Part shown: positions 28,392 to 38,385 of the stretch, piece by piece | How positions within the stretch are numbered: the first letter of the stretch is position 1 | Layout of the letters: every line of letters starts with the position of its first letter | Translations under genes and position numbers: made by a program | Assembly (NCBI RefSeq): GCF_013403985.1 | Contig: NZ_JABFDF010000007.1 | Location: forward strand, 1-64,000 | DNA from: Winogradskyella ludwigii | GTDB lineage: Bacteria; Bacteroidota; Bacteroidia; Flavobacteriales; Flavobacteriaceae | Direction of reading: 5' to 3' | DNA length: 64,000 nucleotides | The notes under the pieces: model-generated | What the model saw: the letters and a program-made list of their open reading frames with translations, nothing else | Databases searched by the model: none | Told to the model about the DNA's origin: nothing

Positions 28392-29194
28392 ATTACATTT
28401 CTATAATCTTCAAACTCAATAAGATTATTATGTTTACCACCTTTAACAGTAATAAAGTTTAAATTTTCAATATTTAATTCTGAAAGTTTTTTAGCTGAAA
28501 CAAAAGGCACAACGCTATCTTCTGTTCCGTGAATAATTATAATTGGACACGTTGCTTTTGGTAAAAATTGATACGTTGGAAAATGATAATTCAACAATTG
28601 CTTTACAGGCAACATTGGAAACCTACCTTTTGCTACATCCAAAATACTATAATAAGGAGTTTCTAAAATGAGCTGCTTTGGTTTGTTTTTTGAAGCTAAG
28701 TATGATGCAATTCCTGTCCCTAAAGATCTTCCATATAAAGTAATTTCATTTTCAGAATATTGTTTTAAAAGATAATCATAACAATACTGAGCATCACTAT
28801 ACATTCCTTCTTCACTTAACTTCCCTCTGCTTTTCCCAAAGGTTCTGTAATCCATAATAAGTACGTCGTATTGCTGAGACACAAAATATTCCGCAATAGT
28901 TCCCCAACGACTTAGATCTCCAGCATTTCCATGAAAATAGAGAATAACTCCTTTTGGATTTTCCATTTTAAAATGAAGTGCGTTTATTACGGTATTCTCA
29001 TCTGTTTTGAGAAATAACTCTTCAAAATTATGTTGAAACTGATATTGAAAATTTTCCTCTAAAGTACTAGGGAAAAATAAGAACTTTTCTTGAAAAAAAT
29101 AAAGTGCAGATCCTATCATAACAAATATGCCAATGAGTACAATTATGAACTTTTTAAGTCGTTTTTTAAATTTTAATTTAATGGTGTATGCCAT
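28373..29194 (-). CDS. alpha/beta hydrolase, membrane anchored
   Basis: 273 residues with an N-terminal transmembrane helix (IIVLIGIFVMIGSALYFF). The hydrolase core shows the oxyanion region HGNAGDLSRW, nucleophile elbow GRSLGTG, the acid loop HGTEDSVVPF and the histidine in KGGKHNNL. It matches the BEM46/YqkD-like family of serine hydrolases. Substrate unknown. Overlaps the 3' end of the convergent zinc-finger gene by 19 bases. Confidence 0.85.
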   Translation of the reverse strand: MAYTIKLKFKKRLKKFIIVLIGIFVMIGSALYFFQEKFLFFPSTLEENFQYQFQHNFEELFLKTDENTVINALHFKMENPKGVILYFHGNAGDLSRWGTIAEYFVSQQYDVLIMDYRTFGKSRGKLSEEGMYSDAQYCYDYLLKQYSENEITLYGRSLGTGIASYLASKNKPKQLILETPYYSILDVAKGRFPMLPVKQLLNYHFPTYQFLPKATCPIIIIHGTEDSVVPFVSAKKLSELNIENLNFITVKGGKHNNLIEFEDYRNVIQERLK

Positions 29195-29294
29195 TTGTTT
29201 ATTAACATTTAATACTAAAAATTATATATATAATCTTTTGAAATAGAAAGGTTAAAAATAACAAACTGATGACTCTAAATACTAAATGATTTTA

Positions 29295-29330
29295 AAAACC
29301 TCATAGCATAAACTAACGCTATGAGGTTTT
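29295..29330 (-). terminator. intrinsic terminator of the YiaA-like gene
   Basis: AAAACCTCATAGC (29295-29307) pairs with GCTATGAGGTTTT (29318-29330). It lies just past the stop of the 29358-29849 gene; both flanks are T/A-rich. Confidence 0.8.
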
Positions 29331-29357
29331 GGGTTACTAACTAACCTATCATCAAAA

Positions 29358-29849
29358 CTAATCTTCGTCTTCGTTTGTTTCTAATTCGTTATTAATATAA
29401 GCGACATCTCTTGTGTTTTTTTGTACTGCGATTGCCGAAAATAAACTTAAGGTAAATGACATGGCATAGAATCCTTTTTCACTAAGCTCTAAATCGGCAT
29501 TCCAAAGTCCAATAGTTAATAAAACTATAGCTGCAATAGATGTAAACCAACTGATTCCAAAGTACATTTCGGTGACTTGGATATTTTCGAGCTTATCTCT
29601 AACTGCTTTTTGCACAGATATTACTGAGAACAATCCAAAAAGTAAAATTGTAAAATAATAACCTTTTTCATTTAGCATCATATCTGCATTCCATAAGCCA
29701 ACACAGTACGACACCATACCAAGAAGTAAAGCAGACCATGAAGCACCTATAAATGCAGGTGTTGGTTTGCTATTATAGACTTTCTTTTCTTTCTTTTTTG
29801 TCTTTGCTTTTTCTTCCTCTTTTAATGAAACTGTTGTTTGATAATTCAT
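29358..29849 (-). CDS. YiaA/YiaB two-helix domain membrane protein
   Basis: 163 residues. A lysine-rich N-terminus (about 1-30) precedes two copies of the YiaAB two-helix domain: SWSALLLGMVSYCVGLWNADMMLNEKGYYFTILLFGLFSVISVQK and a second copy beginning SWFTSIAAIVLLTIGLWNAD; each domain carries the GLWNAD and EKG(Y/F)Y marks. A four-helix inner-membrane protein of unknown function. Monocistronic. Confidence 0.88.
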   Translation of the reverse strand: MNYQTTVSLKEEEKAKTKKKEKKVYNSKPTPAFIGASWSALLLGMVSYCVGLWNADMMLNEKGYYFTILLFGLFSVISVQKAVRDKLENIQVTEMYFGISWFTSIAAIVLLTIGLWNADLELSEKGFYAMSFTLSLFSAIAVQKNTRDVAYINNELETNEDED

Positions 29850-29999
29850 AATGTTTTGTTTTAATGATTATGAGGCAAATCTCGAACAAAAGGGAAGAGC
29901 TATAAAATCACAATTAAAACAAAACTGACGATATATTTTATCACTTTATTTAAATTTCATTAGATTTAAAGACTTAATAAATATATTAATGACGATTAA

Positions 30000-31496
30000 A
30001 TGATAGAATTGAAATCTATAATTGATACGCTAGCTGCTGAAGATTATCAGAAATTTGTGAATTACCTACAACAAAAAAACAAACGCAAGGACACTAAAAA
30101 CATTAAATTATTTAAGTTACTCGCAAATTCTAATGAGAACTCTAAATCAATATGCTTTAATCTTTATAATGTAGAAAAAAGCAATGCTTATCATGCACTT
30201 AGAAAACGTTTATTCCAATCCTTAATTGATTTTACAGCCAATAAAAATCTCGAAGATGAAAATTCTATAGACATGCAAATTGTTAAATACATTTTAGCAT
30301 CACGTACTTTTTTACTCCAAAACAATTATAACATAGCTTATAAAATTTTAGACAAGGCAGAACGCCTAGCAGATGAGCATTTGTTATTTGCTATACTCAA
30401 CGAGGTATACCATACAAAGATTCAGTATGCCTCTAACTACCCTAAAATAGATTTAGAAGAACTAATTATTAAACAAAAAGAGAATCAGAAAAAGCACCAA
30501 CTAGAAGACCAACTCAATATAGTGTATGCTAAGCTAAAATCTGTTTTACATAAAGTAAACTACGAGGGCATTGTTATCGATTTTGAATCTGAACTCGAAA
30601 ACATACTAAAAACTCATAATATTGAATTAAACGCATCTCTTTCATTTAAATCTTTATATCAAATTTTAGCTATTGCCAACATTTCAGCATTAGCAACCTC
30701 TAAGTACTATAAGATTGAAGATTTCGTACTTAAGAGTTATGCCATTTTAAAAACAAAAAAAGACACTGAAAAACAATTGTATTACCAAATAGAGATTGCT
30801 TACATCATTGCCAACACCCTTTTTAGAAATAAAAAATTTGAAGCATCCCTACACTACATCAGTGAAATGGATCAATTGATGACCATAAAACGCAGTACTT
30901 ACTACAATAATTTCATTCTAAAGAAAACCTTGGTTGAAGCACTAAACCTTAATTATAGCAACAATCAAAACAAAGCCATAAAACTTATTGAAAGCATTAT
31001 GAATAAAAAACATGACGATTTAGAAACACTATTAAACTTACGCTTATCGTGTTTTATGTTTTATTTTCAAAAAGAAGAGTTTTTTAAAGCAAAATCGATT
31101 TCTGCAAAATTCTACCATACAGATCAATGGTACATAGAAAAAGCAGGCATCGATTGGGTGATTAAAAAGAATATTGCAGAACTATTATTGTATATAGAAT
31201 TACAAGAAGACGATTTATTTTTTTCAAGACTTAAGAGTTTTAGAAGGCGTTACACCATTTATCTTAACCAAATTGAACAAGAACGAATTCTTATTTTTTT
31301 AAAGTTTGCAGAACAGTATTACATAAAACCAGAAAGTATTATAACCGAAGAATTTAAAAACAAACTAGAGATCTCCTTTAAATGGACTTCAGTAAATGAG
31401 GAAGACATTTTTGTTATAAGTTCTTATGCTTGGCTAAAGAACAAAGTTGAAAAAGGAAACTTATACCAAACAACGCTTAGGCTCATAAAAAGATAG
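30000..31496 (+). CDS. hypothetical helical-repeat cytosolic protein
   Basis: 498 residues, no signal peptide, almost entirely alpha-helical, with lysine/asparagine-rich TPR-like hairpins (for example NYNIAYKILDKAERLADEHLL and FEASLHYISEMDQL). I do not recognise a named family. Similar-looking proteins of about 500 residues occur widely in Flavobacteriaceae, as I recall. The conserved tail is rich in aromatic residues. A scaffold role is possible but not shown. Confidence 0.5.
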   Translation: MIELKSIIDTLAAEDYQKFVNYLQQKNKRKDTKNIKLFKLLANSNENSKSICFNLYNVEKSNAYHALRKRLFQSLIDFTANKNLEDENSIDMQIVKYILASRTFLLQNNYNIAYKILDKAERLADEHLLFAILNEVYHTKIQYASNYPKIDLEELIIKQKENQKKHQLEDQLNIVYAKLKSVLHKVNYEGIVIDFESELENILKTHNIELNASLSFKSLYQILAIANISALATSKYYKIEDFVLKSYAILKTKKDTEKQLYYQIEIAYIIANTLFRNKKFEASLHYISEMDQLMTIKRSTYYNNFILKKTLVEALNLNYSNNQNKAIKLIESIMNKKHDDLETLLNLRLSCFMFYFQKEEFFKAKSISAKFYHTDQWYIEKAGIDWVIKKNIAELLLYIELQEDDLFFSRLKSFRRRYTIYLNQIEQERILIFLKFAEQYYIKPESIITEEFKNKLEISFKWTSVNEEDIFVISSYAWLKNKVEKGNLYQTTLRLIKR

Positions 31497-31587
31497 GAAA
31501 TGTTAAAATACGTGTTAAAAATCAAACCTTAGTTAAACTTAACCGTTAGTCTTAGGTCTAAACAGTATAACATAAAACATAAAAGAC

Positions 31588-32046
31588 ATGAAAAAATTAT
31601 TAGTAATTGCTATAGCTCTTTTTACCTTAAATGGCATGGCTCAAGAAAGAAAGCAGAAAAAAGACAGAAAAGATAAATCTGAATTAAGAGAAGAAATGAC
31701 ACCTAGTGACATTGCTACCTTAAAAGCAAAAAGAATGACTTTAAAATTAGATTTAACGGATGGGCAACAACAAAAAGTTCAAAACTTATTTTTAACTCAA
31801 GAAACAACTAAGCAAAGCTATAGAAAATCACATAAACGCGCTGATGGTGAAAAAAGAGAAAAACCATCAAAGGAAGAATTTCTTAAAATGCAAAATAACA
31901 GATTAGATCAACAGATTGAAATGAAACGAGAAATGAAAACAATCTTAACTTCTGAACAATATTCTCAGTTCGAAAAAATGAAGCCTAGAGAGCATAAAAG
32001 AAAGGATAAACGTGGTAAAAAAGAAAAAGAAAATCAAAATAGATAA
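31588..32046 (+). CDS. small secreted basic protein, Spy/LTXXQ-like
   Basis: 152 residues with a signal peptide (AIALFTLNGMAQ). The mature part is highly charged and helical, with DLTDGQQQKVQNLFL and ILTSEQYSQFEKMKPRE, which recall the LTxxQ pattern of the CpxP/Spy chaperone group. The C-terminus is strongly basic. Its own terminator follows. Together with the next gene it looks like a pair of periplasmic helical proteins. Role uncertain. Confidence 0.55.
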   Translation: MKKLLVIAIALFTLNGMAQERKQKKDRKDKSELREEMTPSDIATLKAKRMTLKLDLTDGQQQKVQNLFLTQETTKQSYRKSHKRADGEKREKPSKEEFLKMQNNRLDQQIEMKREMKTILTSEQYSQFEKMKPREHKRKDKRGKKEKENQNR

Positions 32047-32071
32047 AATAATATCAAATCTTTATTACTAT

Positions 32072-32100
32072 AAAAAGTATCGCATTAGCGATACTTTTTT
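32072..32100 (+). terminator. intrinsic terminator
   Basis: AAAAAGTATCGC (32072-32083) pairs with GCGATACTTTTT (32088-32099) across ATTA and is followed by T residues, just past the 31588-32046 gene. Confidence 0.85.
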
Positions 32101-32154
32101 ATTTTATTAAATAAAATTATTACTTTAGTCACCAATTTAATTAAATAATCCAAA

Positions 32155-32487
32155 ATGAAAAAGGTAATTACGCTTTGCTTGTTCGCTTTTATAATGGTTC
32201 TTGGTACTGAATCAGTAACAGCACAATCGACAACTACGACGACAGAAATAAATGCTAAGGCTGCTAGTAAGACTAAAGCTTTATCCAAATACTTAAAAAT
32301 CAGTAAAGATCAGAGTCAACAAATGTATAAAGCTTTTCAAGTATTTGGAAAACAAAATGCGACGCTTACAGATGACCCTTTAAGCAAAGAAAAGAGTCTA
32401 AAAGCAGCGAATGCACTAGATGATAAAATAAAAGAAATTTTATCTAGAGAACAATATGAGCTTTATAAAGAGCAAACAAATAGATAA
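32155..32487 (+). CDS. small secreted helical protein
   Basis: 110 residues, signal peptide (MVLGTESVTAQ), then helices with KYLKISKDQSQQMYKAFQVF and LSREQYELYKEQTNR. The second resembles the closing segment of its upstream neighbour (TSEQYSQFEKM), so the two may be related members of an LTxxQ-like group. Ends at a bidirectional terminator. Function unknown. Confidence 0.55.
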   Translation: MKKVITLCLFAFIMVLGTESVTAQSTTTTTEINAKAASKTKALSKYLKISKDQSQQMYKAFQVFGKQNATLTDDPLSKEKSLKAANALDDKIKEILSREQYELYKEQTNR

Positions 32488-32495
32488 CTAAAAAA

Positions 32496-32525
32496 AAGCC
32501 TCGCAAATTGTGCGAGGCTTTTTTT
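32496..32525. terminator. bidirectional terminator between converging genes
   Basis: AAGCCTCGCA (32496-32505) pairs with TGCGAGGCTT (32511-32520), with A and T runs on the two sides. It serves the small secreted protein gene and hemL. Confidence 0.9.
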
Positions 32526-32575
32526 ATACTTAAATGTTTAGGCTTAACTAAGACAAGAGCGCTATAGCTTTTGAA

Positions 32576-33862
32576 TTACAATGTTTTTGCAATTTGCTCT
32601 ACAGCTGCAATCGTACTATTTAAATCTTCATAAGTTAGAGCATCTGTTATAAACCAAGTCTCAAAAGCACTTGGAGCGATATATATGCCTTCATTTAACA
32701 TCCCATGAAAGAATTTTTTAAAGGTCTCATTATTTCCTTTGGCTGCTGAGTCAAAATCTACAACAGCATCTTCTGCAAAATGAACTGATATCATAGAACC
32801 AATTCGGTTTATCGTATGCGTAACATTATTCTTATTAAGCGCTTCCGAAATACCAACATGAAGATATTTCGTCTTTTCTTCTAACCTATTTATTAAACCT
32901 TTATCTGCTTGTATTGCTTTTAGCATTGCTAATCCTGCGGCCATTGCTAATGGATTCCCACTTAAGGTTCCTGCTTGATATACGGGCCCTAAAGGAGCTA
33001 AATGATTCATAATTTCATTTCTAGCAGCAAAAGCACCAACAGGCAATCCACCACCAACTACTTTACCAAAACAAACAATATCTGCATTTACACTTTTCAG
33101 TTCTTGTACTCCACCTTTAGCCAATCTAAAACCTGTCATTACCTCATCAAAAATCAATAAGATATCATTAGCGTCACAAACTGCTCTCAAACCTTCTAAA
33201 AAGCCCTCTACAGGAGGAATACAACCCATGTTACCTGCAACCGGCTCGACAATAATTGCTGCTATTGAATTTTTATTAGCTTCAACAAGAGCTTTCACAT
33301 TGTCAATATCATTATATTTAGCAAGCAACGTGTCTTTGGCTGTACCTTCTGTAACACCTGGACTATTTGGCGTACCAAAAGTTATGGCACCACTACCTGC
33401 AGCTATTAAAAACGAATCGCTATGACCATGATAACAACCTGCAAATTTTATAATTTTATCTTTTTTAGTAAAACCTCTAGCTAGTCTAATCGCGCTCATA
33501 CAAGCTTCTGTACCAGAATTTACGAAACGAATTTTATCAATATTTGGAACCATAGAAACCGCTAATTCTGCGATTTCAGTTTCAATAGCAGTTGGCATAC
33601 CAAAAGACGTTCCTAATTTTGCTTTTTCAATCACAGCCTCTACAACAGGCGGAAAAGCATGACCAAGCAACATTGGTCCCCAAGAATTTATATAATCGAT
33701 AAATCGATTTCCATCTTCATCATATACATAAGCTCCTTTTGCAGATTTAGCAAAAATAGGCGTACCTCCTACCGCACTAAACGCCCTAACTGGAGAATTA
33801 ACACCACCTGGAATAACTTCTTGAGCTGCTTTAAATAAAGCACTACTTCTTTGATATAACAT
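32576..33862 (-). CDS. hemL: glutamate-1-semialdehyde 2,1-aminomutase
   Basis: 428 residues. It makes 5-aminolevulinate from glutamate-1-semialdehyde in haem synthesis (C5 pathway). Class III aminotransferase marks: [10 protein letters not shown] near the N-terminus, [37 protein letters not shown], and the PLP lysine in [13 protein letters not shown]. Full length. It lies 3 bases after the LysM glucosaminidase gene, so they share a message with the desulfhydrase-like gene upstream. Confidence 0.97.
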   Translation of the reverse strand: MLYQRSSALFKAAQEVIPGGVNSPVRAFSAVGGTPIFAKSAKGAYVYDEDGNRFIDYINSWGPMLLGHAFPPVVEAVIEKAKLGTSFGMPTAIETEIAELAVSMVPNIDKIRFVNSGTEACMSAIRLARGFTKKDKIIKFAGCYHGHSDSFLIAAGSGAITFGTPNSPGVTEGTAKDTLLAKYNDIDNVKALVEANKNSIAAIIVEPVAGNMGCIPPVEGFLEGLRAVCDANDILLIFDEVMTGFRLAKGGVQELKSVNADIVCFGKVVGGGLPVGAFAARNEIMNHLAPLGPVYQAGTLSGNPLAMAAGLAMLKAIQADKGLINRLEEKTKYLHVGISEALNKNNVTHTINRIGSMISVHFAEDAVVDFDSAAKGNNETFKKFFHGMLNEGIYIAPSAFETWFITDALTYEDLNSTIAAVEQIAKTL

Positions 33863-33865
33863 AAA

Positions 33866-34699
33866 TTAATTTGGAATAATAAGTTCTTGACCTATAGTTA
33901 GGTCGTTTGATTTTAATTTGTTTTGAGCCTTTATAGCTTCAACAGAAATTTTATATAATCTTGAAAGCGAATACAAAGTATCCCCTTTAGATACTACATG
34001 TTTTTTTGAATTAGCTTTCTTTCTACCTTCTATGATCGTAGTAGATTTTCGAGTTGATTTCGTTGTCGTTCCACTAAGGACTTCTTCATCAAATTTATTA
34101 AGCTCATAACGCTCAATTAAACTGATTAATTTTTGAGGATATTTTCTATCGGTTGCATAACCTGCTGCTCTTAAGCCTTTAGCCCAACCTTTGTAATCAT
34201 CAGGTTTTAAATCGAATAAACTAGCGTAACGCCCTCTTCCTGTTAAAAATTTAGAATGATCTTCATAAGACATCTCGGCTTTTGTATATTTTCTAAAGCA
34301 TTCTTGTGAACGATCATCATCATGGTAAATTTTCGCTCCTGTCCAACCATGACATTTAATTCCAAAATGATTGTTTGCTTTGACTGCTAAACGACCACTC
34401 CCTGAGCCAGATTCTAAGATTCCTTGAGCCAAAGTAATACTCGCTGGAATTTTATGAGTACGCATATTATTTTGAGCAATCCCAGAATAAAGATCAATAT
34501 AAATATCTACAGTACTCCTAGTGTCATTAGCTTTTATAACAGGTTTAGTAACTACCGTAGGTGCTTTAACGACCTCTCTATTTTTAACAACAACGGTTTT
34601 AGTTGTACTGCTCTTCTTCCTTTTGGTTACAATACCTTTTTTAGAACCACAACTCATTGCTGTTAAAAGAACTAATACAATTATATATCTAATTTTCAT
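33866..34699 (-). CDS. lipoprotein N-acetylglucosaminidase with LysM domain
   Basis: 277 residues. Lipoprotein signal with Cys17 (LTAMSCGSKK). The mannosyl-glycoprotein endo-beta-N-acetylglucosaminidase (FlgJ-like) domain covers about 65-200: IPASITLAQGILESGSGSGRLA holds the catalytic Glu, and NNHFGIKCH is present. A C-terminal LysM domain (about 233-277, VVSKGDTLYSLSRLYKISVEAI) binds peptidoglycan. It trims the cell wall in the periplasm. Stop and start spacing to hemL and the upstream gene is 3 bases each. Confidence 0.92.
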   Translation of the reverse strand: MKIRYIIVLVLLTAMSCGSKKGIVTKRKKSSTTKTVVVKNREVVKAPTVVTKPVIKANDTRSTVDIYIDLYSGIAQNNMRTHKIPASITLAQGILESGSGSGRLAVKANNHFGIKCHGWTGAKIYHDDDRSQECFRKYTKAEMSYEDHSKFLTGRGRYASLFDLKPDDYKGWAKGLRAAGYATDRKYPQKLISLIERYELNKFDEEVLSGTTTKSTRKSTTIIEGRKKANSKKHVVSKGDTLYSLSRLYKISVEAIKAQNKLKSNDLTIGQELIIPN

Positions 34700-34702
34700 A
34701 TT

Positions 34703-35608
34703 TTAAATTTCAATTAAAGGTAAATTCTTGCGCTTCAACACACTATTAACACCTGCAATCCCCTGTAAGCCACCTGTATGAATGGCTAAAATTTTTGAAT
34801 CCTTCGCAAAAAAACCTTGTTCAATTAAATGAAATAATCCAAACATCATTTTACCTGTATATATTGGGTCTAACGGAATATTATAATCATTCTTAAACGT
34901 ATTGACAAACGTTATCAATTCAGGTTTTATTTTACCATAACCACCAAAATGATAGTCTGTTATTAACTCCCAATTTTCTTGATTTGCAAATTTACGAATA
35001 TCTTGTTGTAAAAAATCACCTTTTAATGCAGGAAAACCTAATACCTTCTGATGTGTTTTTACTGAATTTATAATTCCTGAAATGGTTCCACCAGTTCCAA
35101 CGCTGCAACAGATATAATCAAATTGCTCATCTTGCTCAGCTAAAATCTCTTCACAACCTTTAACTGCCAATTCATTTGTTCCTCCTTCTGGAATTAAATA
35201 AAAATTCCCGAATTGGTTTCTTAGACTAGTTATATAATCGGTATTGTTTTTATTTCTATAAGCTTCTCTAGTTACAAATTTAAATTCCATACCACAGGAT
35301 TTTGCAAATTCTAAAGTTGGATTTAAATCCTTCTTTTCCCTAAGTTCATCTCCTCTTATCACACCTATAGTTTTAAAACCATAAGTCTTTCCTGCGTAGG
35401 CCACAGCTGCAATATGATTTGAAAACGCACCACCAAATGTTAACAAGGATTTTAATTTTAATGATTGCGCTTCCTGAATATTATATTTAAGTTTTCTGTA
35501 TTTATTCCCAGAAATAAAGGGATGGATTAAATCTTCACGCTTAATTGAAAGTGTAATTGAATTATCCGAAAGAACTAAATTCTGGTTGTGAGTGCTACTG
35601 TTTATCAA
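34703..35608 (-). CDS. PLP-dependent D-cysteine desulfhydrase / ACC deaminase-like enzyme
   Basis: 301 residues. Fold type II PLP enzyme: the lysine that binds PLP lies in SGNKYRKLKYN, the phosphate-binding loop in SVGTGGTISG, and FGGAFSNHIAA near residue 58 is characteristic of the ACC deaminase/D-cysteine desulfhydrase family. Reaction (D-cysteine to pyruvate, sulfide and ammonia, or a related beta-elimination) cannot be fixed from sequence. First gene of a likely operon with the glucosaminidase and hemL. Confidence 0.85.
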   Translation of the reverse strand: MINSSTHNQNLVLSDNSITLSIKREDLIHPFISGNKYRKLKYNIQEAQSLKLKSLLTFGGAFSNHIAAVAYAGKTYGFKTIGVIRGDELREKKDLNPTLEFAKSCGMEFKFVTREAYRNKNNTDYITSLRNQFGNFYLIPEGGTNELAVKGCEEILAEQDEQFDYICCSVGTGGTISGIINSVKTHQKVLGFPALKGDFLQQDIRKFANQENWELITDYHFGGYGKIKPELITFVNTFKNDYNIPLDPIYTGKMMFGLFHLIEQGFFAKDSKILAIHTGGLQGIAGVNSVLKRKNLPLIEI

Positions 35609-35664
35609 ATTCTATCGTTTTACAAAAACAAAGTTAGTTGATGCGATATAAAAAATAGCAAAAA

Positions 35665-35994
35665 TTATTTTCTAAAAAATTTGAAGGCACTAAATACTGG
35701 CCTCATTTTCAAATAATCTAGGTTGGTTTCATTTTTATAAGCCTCACGTTCAAAAGAAATATTTCTATATGCCAAATGCCAATTTCTATATTGTATTAAT
35801 CGTAATAAAAATTCAAAAACATAAATAATGAAAAATGGAATAATTAGTAATTCTAATTGTTGCCTTAAGTGAATTTTTTCATGATTAATGAGTACTATAT
35901 TTTCTTTTAAAGCTTTTGCAGTTAAGAACATAAACGGAAATATAGTTATCCCTAAATAACCTTTTGGTACTATATATTTTGAAATTACTATCAT
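35665..35994 (-). CDS. small membrane protein with an HExxH-like motif
   Basis: 109 residues with two hydrophobic stretches (PKGYLGITIFPFMFLTAKAL and LELLIIPFFIIYVFEFLLRL). The segment NHEKIHLRQQLELL contains HEKIH, an HExxH arrangement seen in small Bacteroidota membrane proteins related to M56-type sensor peptidases; the downstream glutamate in FEREAYKNE is also positioned as in metallopeptidases. It is short for a peptidase and may be a degenerate or minimal version. Function unknown. Confidence 0.55.
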   Translation of the reverse strand: MIVISKYIVPKGYLGITIFPFMFLTAKALKENIVLINHEKIHLRQQLELLIIPFFIIYVFEFLLRLIQYRNWHLAYRNISFEREAYKNETNLDYLKMRPVFSAFKFFRK

Positions 35995-36029
35995 GTTTTA
36001 TTCGTTTCAAAAATCAAACCAAATTACGT

Positions 36030-36077
36030 TATCTTTGTTATACCAAATGAATTTTAAAATTATTGAAGGTAAATTTG
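36030..36077 (+). promoter_or_regulatory. candidate promoter boxes for the DUF5522-hutU operon
   Basis: Two TAnnTTTG matches: TATCTTTG (36030-36037) and TAAATTTG (36070-36077). Neither has an ideal -33 TTTG. Leader lengths to the DUF5522 ATG would be about 160 and 120 bases, long enough for regulation. Confidence 0.4.
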
Positions 36078-36206
36078 GAATATATTTTCTTTAAATTAAA
36101 TTGAAAATATAAGCATAGCATTGGTTACGGTTCTATTTTAAATTGAAATATAAAGGAAATAGAAACGAATTTAACCTATCATTTTGAAGTTTATTTGGTA
36201 TTAACT

Positions 36207-36368
36207 ATGAAAAAACACGTCCCAATTGAAGACGGAGACTACTATCTCACACCAGAAGGTTATCGTTGTTTTACCGAACAATATCATTTAAAACGTGGCT
36301 ATTGTTGCCAAAGCGGTTGCAGACATTGTCCTTACGGCTTCAATAAAAATACATTAAAAAAAAAGTAA
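36207..36368 (+). CDS. DUF5522 small cysteine-rich protein
   Basis: 53 residues, read directly: MKKHVPIEDGDYYLTPEGYR at the start and FNKNTLKKK at the end. The core has five cysteines (Cys21, and Cys33, 34, 38, 41 in GYCCQSGCRHCPYGF), typical of DUF5522 proteins, probably a metal-binding site. Its stop overlaps the hutU start as TAATG, so the two are translationally coupled. The family's function is unknown; the coupling points to a link with HutU. Confidence 0.88.
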   Translation: MKKHVPIEDGDYYLTPEGYRCFTEQYHLKRGYCCQSGCRHCPYGFNKNTLKKK

Positions 36369-38368
36369 TGCATACTACAGATCTCTCATTCAAAGAACAC
36401 ATATTAGAAGGCATTCCAAATATATTACCAGAACCAAAGCCTTATGATGTTTCAATCAATCATGCACCAAAACGCAAAGCTATTCTGTCTACAGAAGAAG
36501 AAAAACTAGCGCTTAGAAACGCCTTACGCTATTTTGATAAAAAAGATCATAAAACCTTGTTACCTGAGTTTAAAAACGAGCTTGATACTTACGGCCGAAT
36601 CTACATGCACCGTTTAAGACCAGATTATAAAATGTACGCCAGGCCAATTTCTGAATATCCAGCAAAATCAAATCAAGCTGCTGCCATTATGTTAATGATT
36701 CAGAATAATTTAGATTATGCTGTGGCACAGCATCCTCACGAATTAATAACTTATGGTGGTAATGGTGGAGTATTTTCAAATTGGGCTCAATACCGATTAA
36801 CCATGAAGTATTTAGCCGAAATGAATGACGAACAAACCTTAGTCATGTATTCGGGCCACCCAATGGGATTATTCCCTTCTCACCAAGAAGCTCCAAGAGT
36901 TGTTGTGACTAATGGTATGATGATTCCCAATTACTCCAAACCCGATGATTGGGAAAAATTTAATGCCTTAGGCGTTACTCAATATGGCCAAATGACTGCA
37001 GGAAGCTACATGTACATTGGACCTCAAGGTATTGTTCATGGCACCACGATCACTGTTCTTAATGGTTTTAGAAAAATCAAAAAAGAACCTAAAGGGAATT
37101 TATTTGTTACTTCTGGATTAGGTGGCATGTCTGGAGCACAACCAAAAGCAGGAAACATTGCAGGTTGTATTACCGTTTGTGCTGAAGTAAATCCTAAAAT
37201 CACGCAAGTAAGATTAGATCAAGGTTGGATAGATGAAAAAATATCAGATTTAAACGAATTAGTCAATCGTGTTAGTAAAGCTAAAACTGAAAAAGAAACT
37301 ATTTCCATCGCCTATCTCGGAAACATAGTAGACGTTTGGGAAAAATTTGACGAAGCTAATATTCATATCGATTTAGGAAGTGATCAAACATCACTCCATA
37401 ACCCTTGGGCTGGAGGTTATTATCCTGTAGATATTTCATTTGAAGATGCTAATATTATGATGGCTAATGAACCTGAAATGTTTAAAGAAAAAGTTCAAGA
37501 AACTTTACGTCGTCACGCCAAGGCCATAAACAAGCACACCGCAAAAGGCACCTATTTCTTCGATTATGGAAATGCTTTTTTATTAGAAGCCGCTCGTGCA
37601 GGTGCAGATATTATGGCAGACAATGGTATTGATTTTAGATATTCAAGTTATGTTCAAGATATCATGGGTCCAATGTGTTTTGATTATGGATTTGGACCTT
37701 TCCGCTGGGTTTGTGCTTCTGGTAAACCTGAAGATTTAGCAAAAACAGATGCTATTGCTTGTGAAATTTTAGAAGAGATTAAGAAAAATTCTCCAAATGA
37801 AATTCAGCAACAAATGGCCGATAATATCCAATGGATAAAAGGAGCACAAGACAATAAACTTGTAGTAGGCTCCCAAGCTAGAATATTATATGCAGATGCC
37901 GAAGGACGAATGAAAATTGCCGAAGCATTTAACCAAGCCATAAAAAATGGTGACATAGAAACTATTATTCTAGGAAGAGATCATCATGATGTATCAGGAA
38001 CAGATTCACCATACAGAGAAACAAGTAATATATATGATGGTTCTCGATTTACAGCAGATATGGCCATTCAAAATGTTATTGGAGACAGCTTTAGAGGAGC
38101 CACTTGGGTGAGTATCCATAACGGAGGTGGCGTTGGCTGGGGAGAAGTGATTAATGGTGGATTTGGTATGGTTCTTGATGGTAGTAAGGAAGCATCAAAA
38201 CGTTTAAAACAAATGCTATTTTGGGATGTTAACAATGGCATCTCAAGACGAAGCTGGGCTAGAAATGAAGGTGCCGTTTTTGCAATAAAGCGAGCTATGG
38301 AATCTGAACCAAACTTAAAAATAACCTTACCTAATTTCGTTGATGATAATTTATTAGATAACGTATAA
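36368..38368 (+). CDS. hutU: urocanate hydratase
   Basis: 666 residues. It converts urocanate to imidazolone propionate in histidine breakdown, with NAD as tightly bound cofactor. Family marks include YGGNGGVFSNWAQYRLTM, TSGLGGMSGAQPKAGNIAG (dinucleotide binding), GSDQTSLHNPWAGGYYPVD and DYGFGPFRWVCASG. It is the longer (about 660-residue) type common in Bacteroidota rather than the 555-residue type of enterobacteria. No hutH, hutI or hutG is adjacent. First codon overlaps the DUF5522 stop. Confidence 0.95.
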   Translation: MHTTDLSFKEHILEGIPNILPEPKPYDVSINHAPKRKAILSTEEEKLALRNALRYFDKKDHKTLLPEFKNELDTYGRIYMHRLRPDYKMYARPISEYPAKSNQAAAIMLMIQNNLDYAVAQHPHELITYGGNGGVFSNWAQYRLTMKYLAEMNDEQTLVMYSGHPMGLFPSHQEAPRVVVTNGMMIPNYSKPDDWEKFNALGVTQYGQMTAGSYMYIGPQGIVHGTTITVLNGFRKIKKEPKGNLFVTSGLGGMSGAQPKAGNIAGCITVCAEVNPKITQVRLDQGWIDEKISDLNELVNRVSKAKTEKETISIAYLGNIVDVWEKFDEANIHIDLGSDQTSLHNPWAGGYYPVDISFEDANIMMANEPEMFKEKVQETLRRHAKAINKHTAKGTYFFDYGNAFLLEAARAGADIMADNGIDFRYSSYVQDIMGPMCFDYGFGPFRWVCASGKPEDLAKTDAIACEILEEIKKNSPNEIQQQMADNIQWIKGAQDNKLVVGSQARILYADAEGRMKIAEAFNQAIKNGDIETIILGRDHHDVSGTDSPYRETSNIYDGSRFTADMAIQNVIGDSFRGATWVSIHNGGGVGWGEVINGGFGMVLDGSKEASKRLKQMLFWDVNNGISRRSWARNEGAVFAIKRAMESEPNLKITLPNFVDDNLLDNV

Positions 38369-38385
38369 TTAAAAAAAAAGCCATT

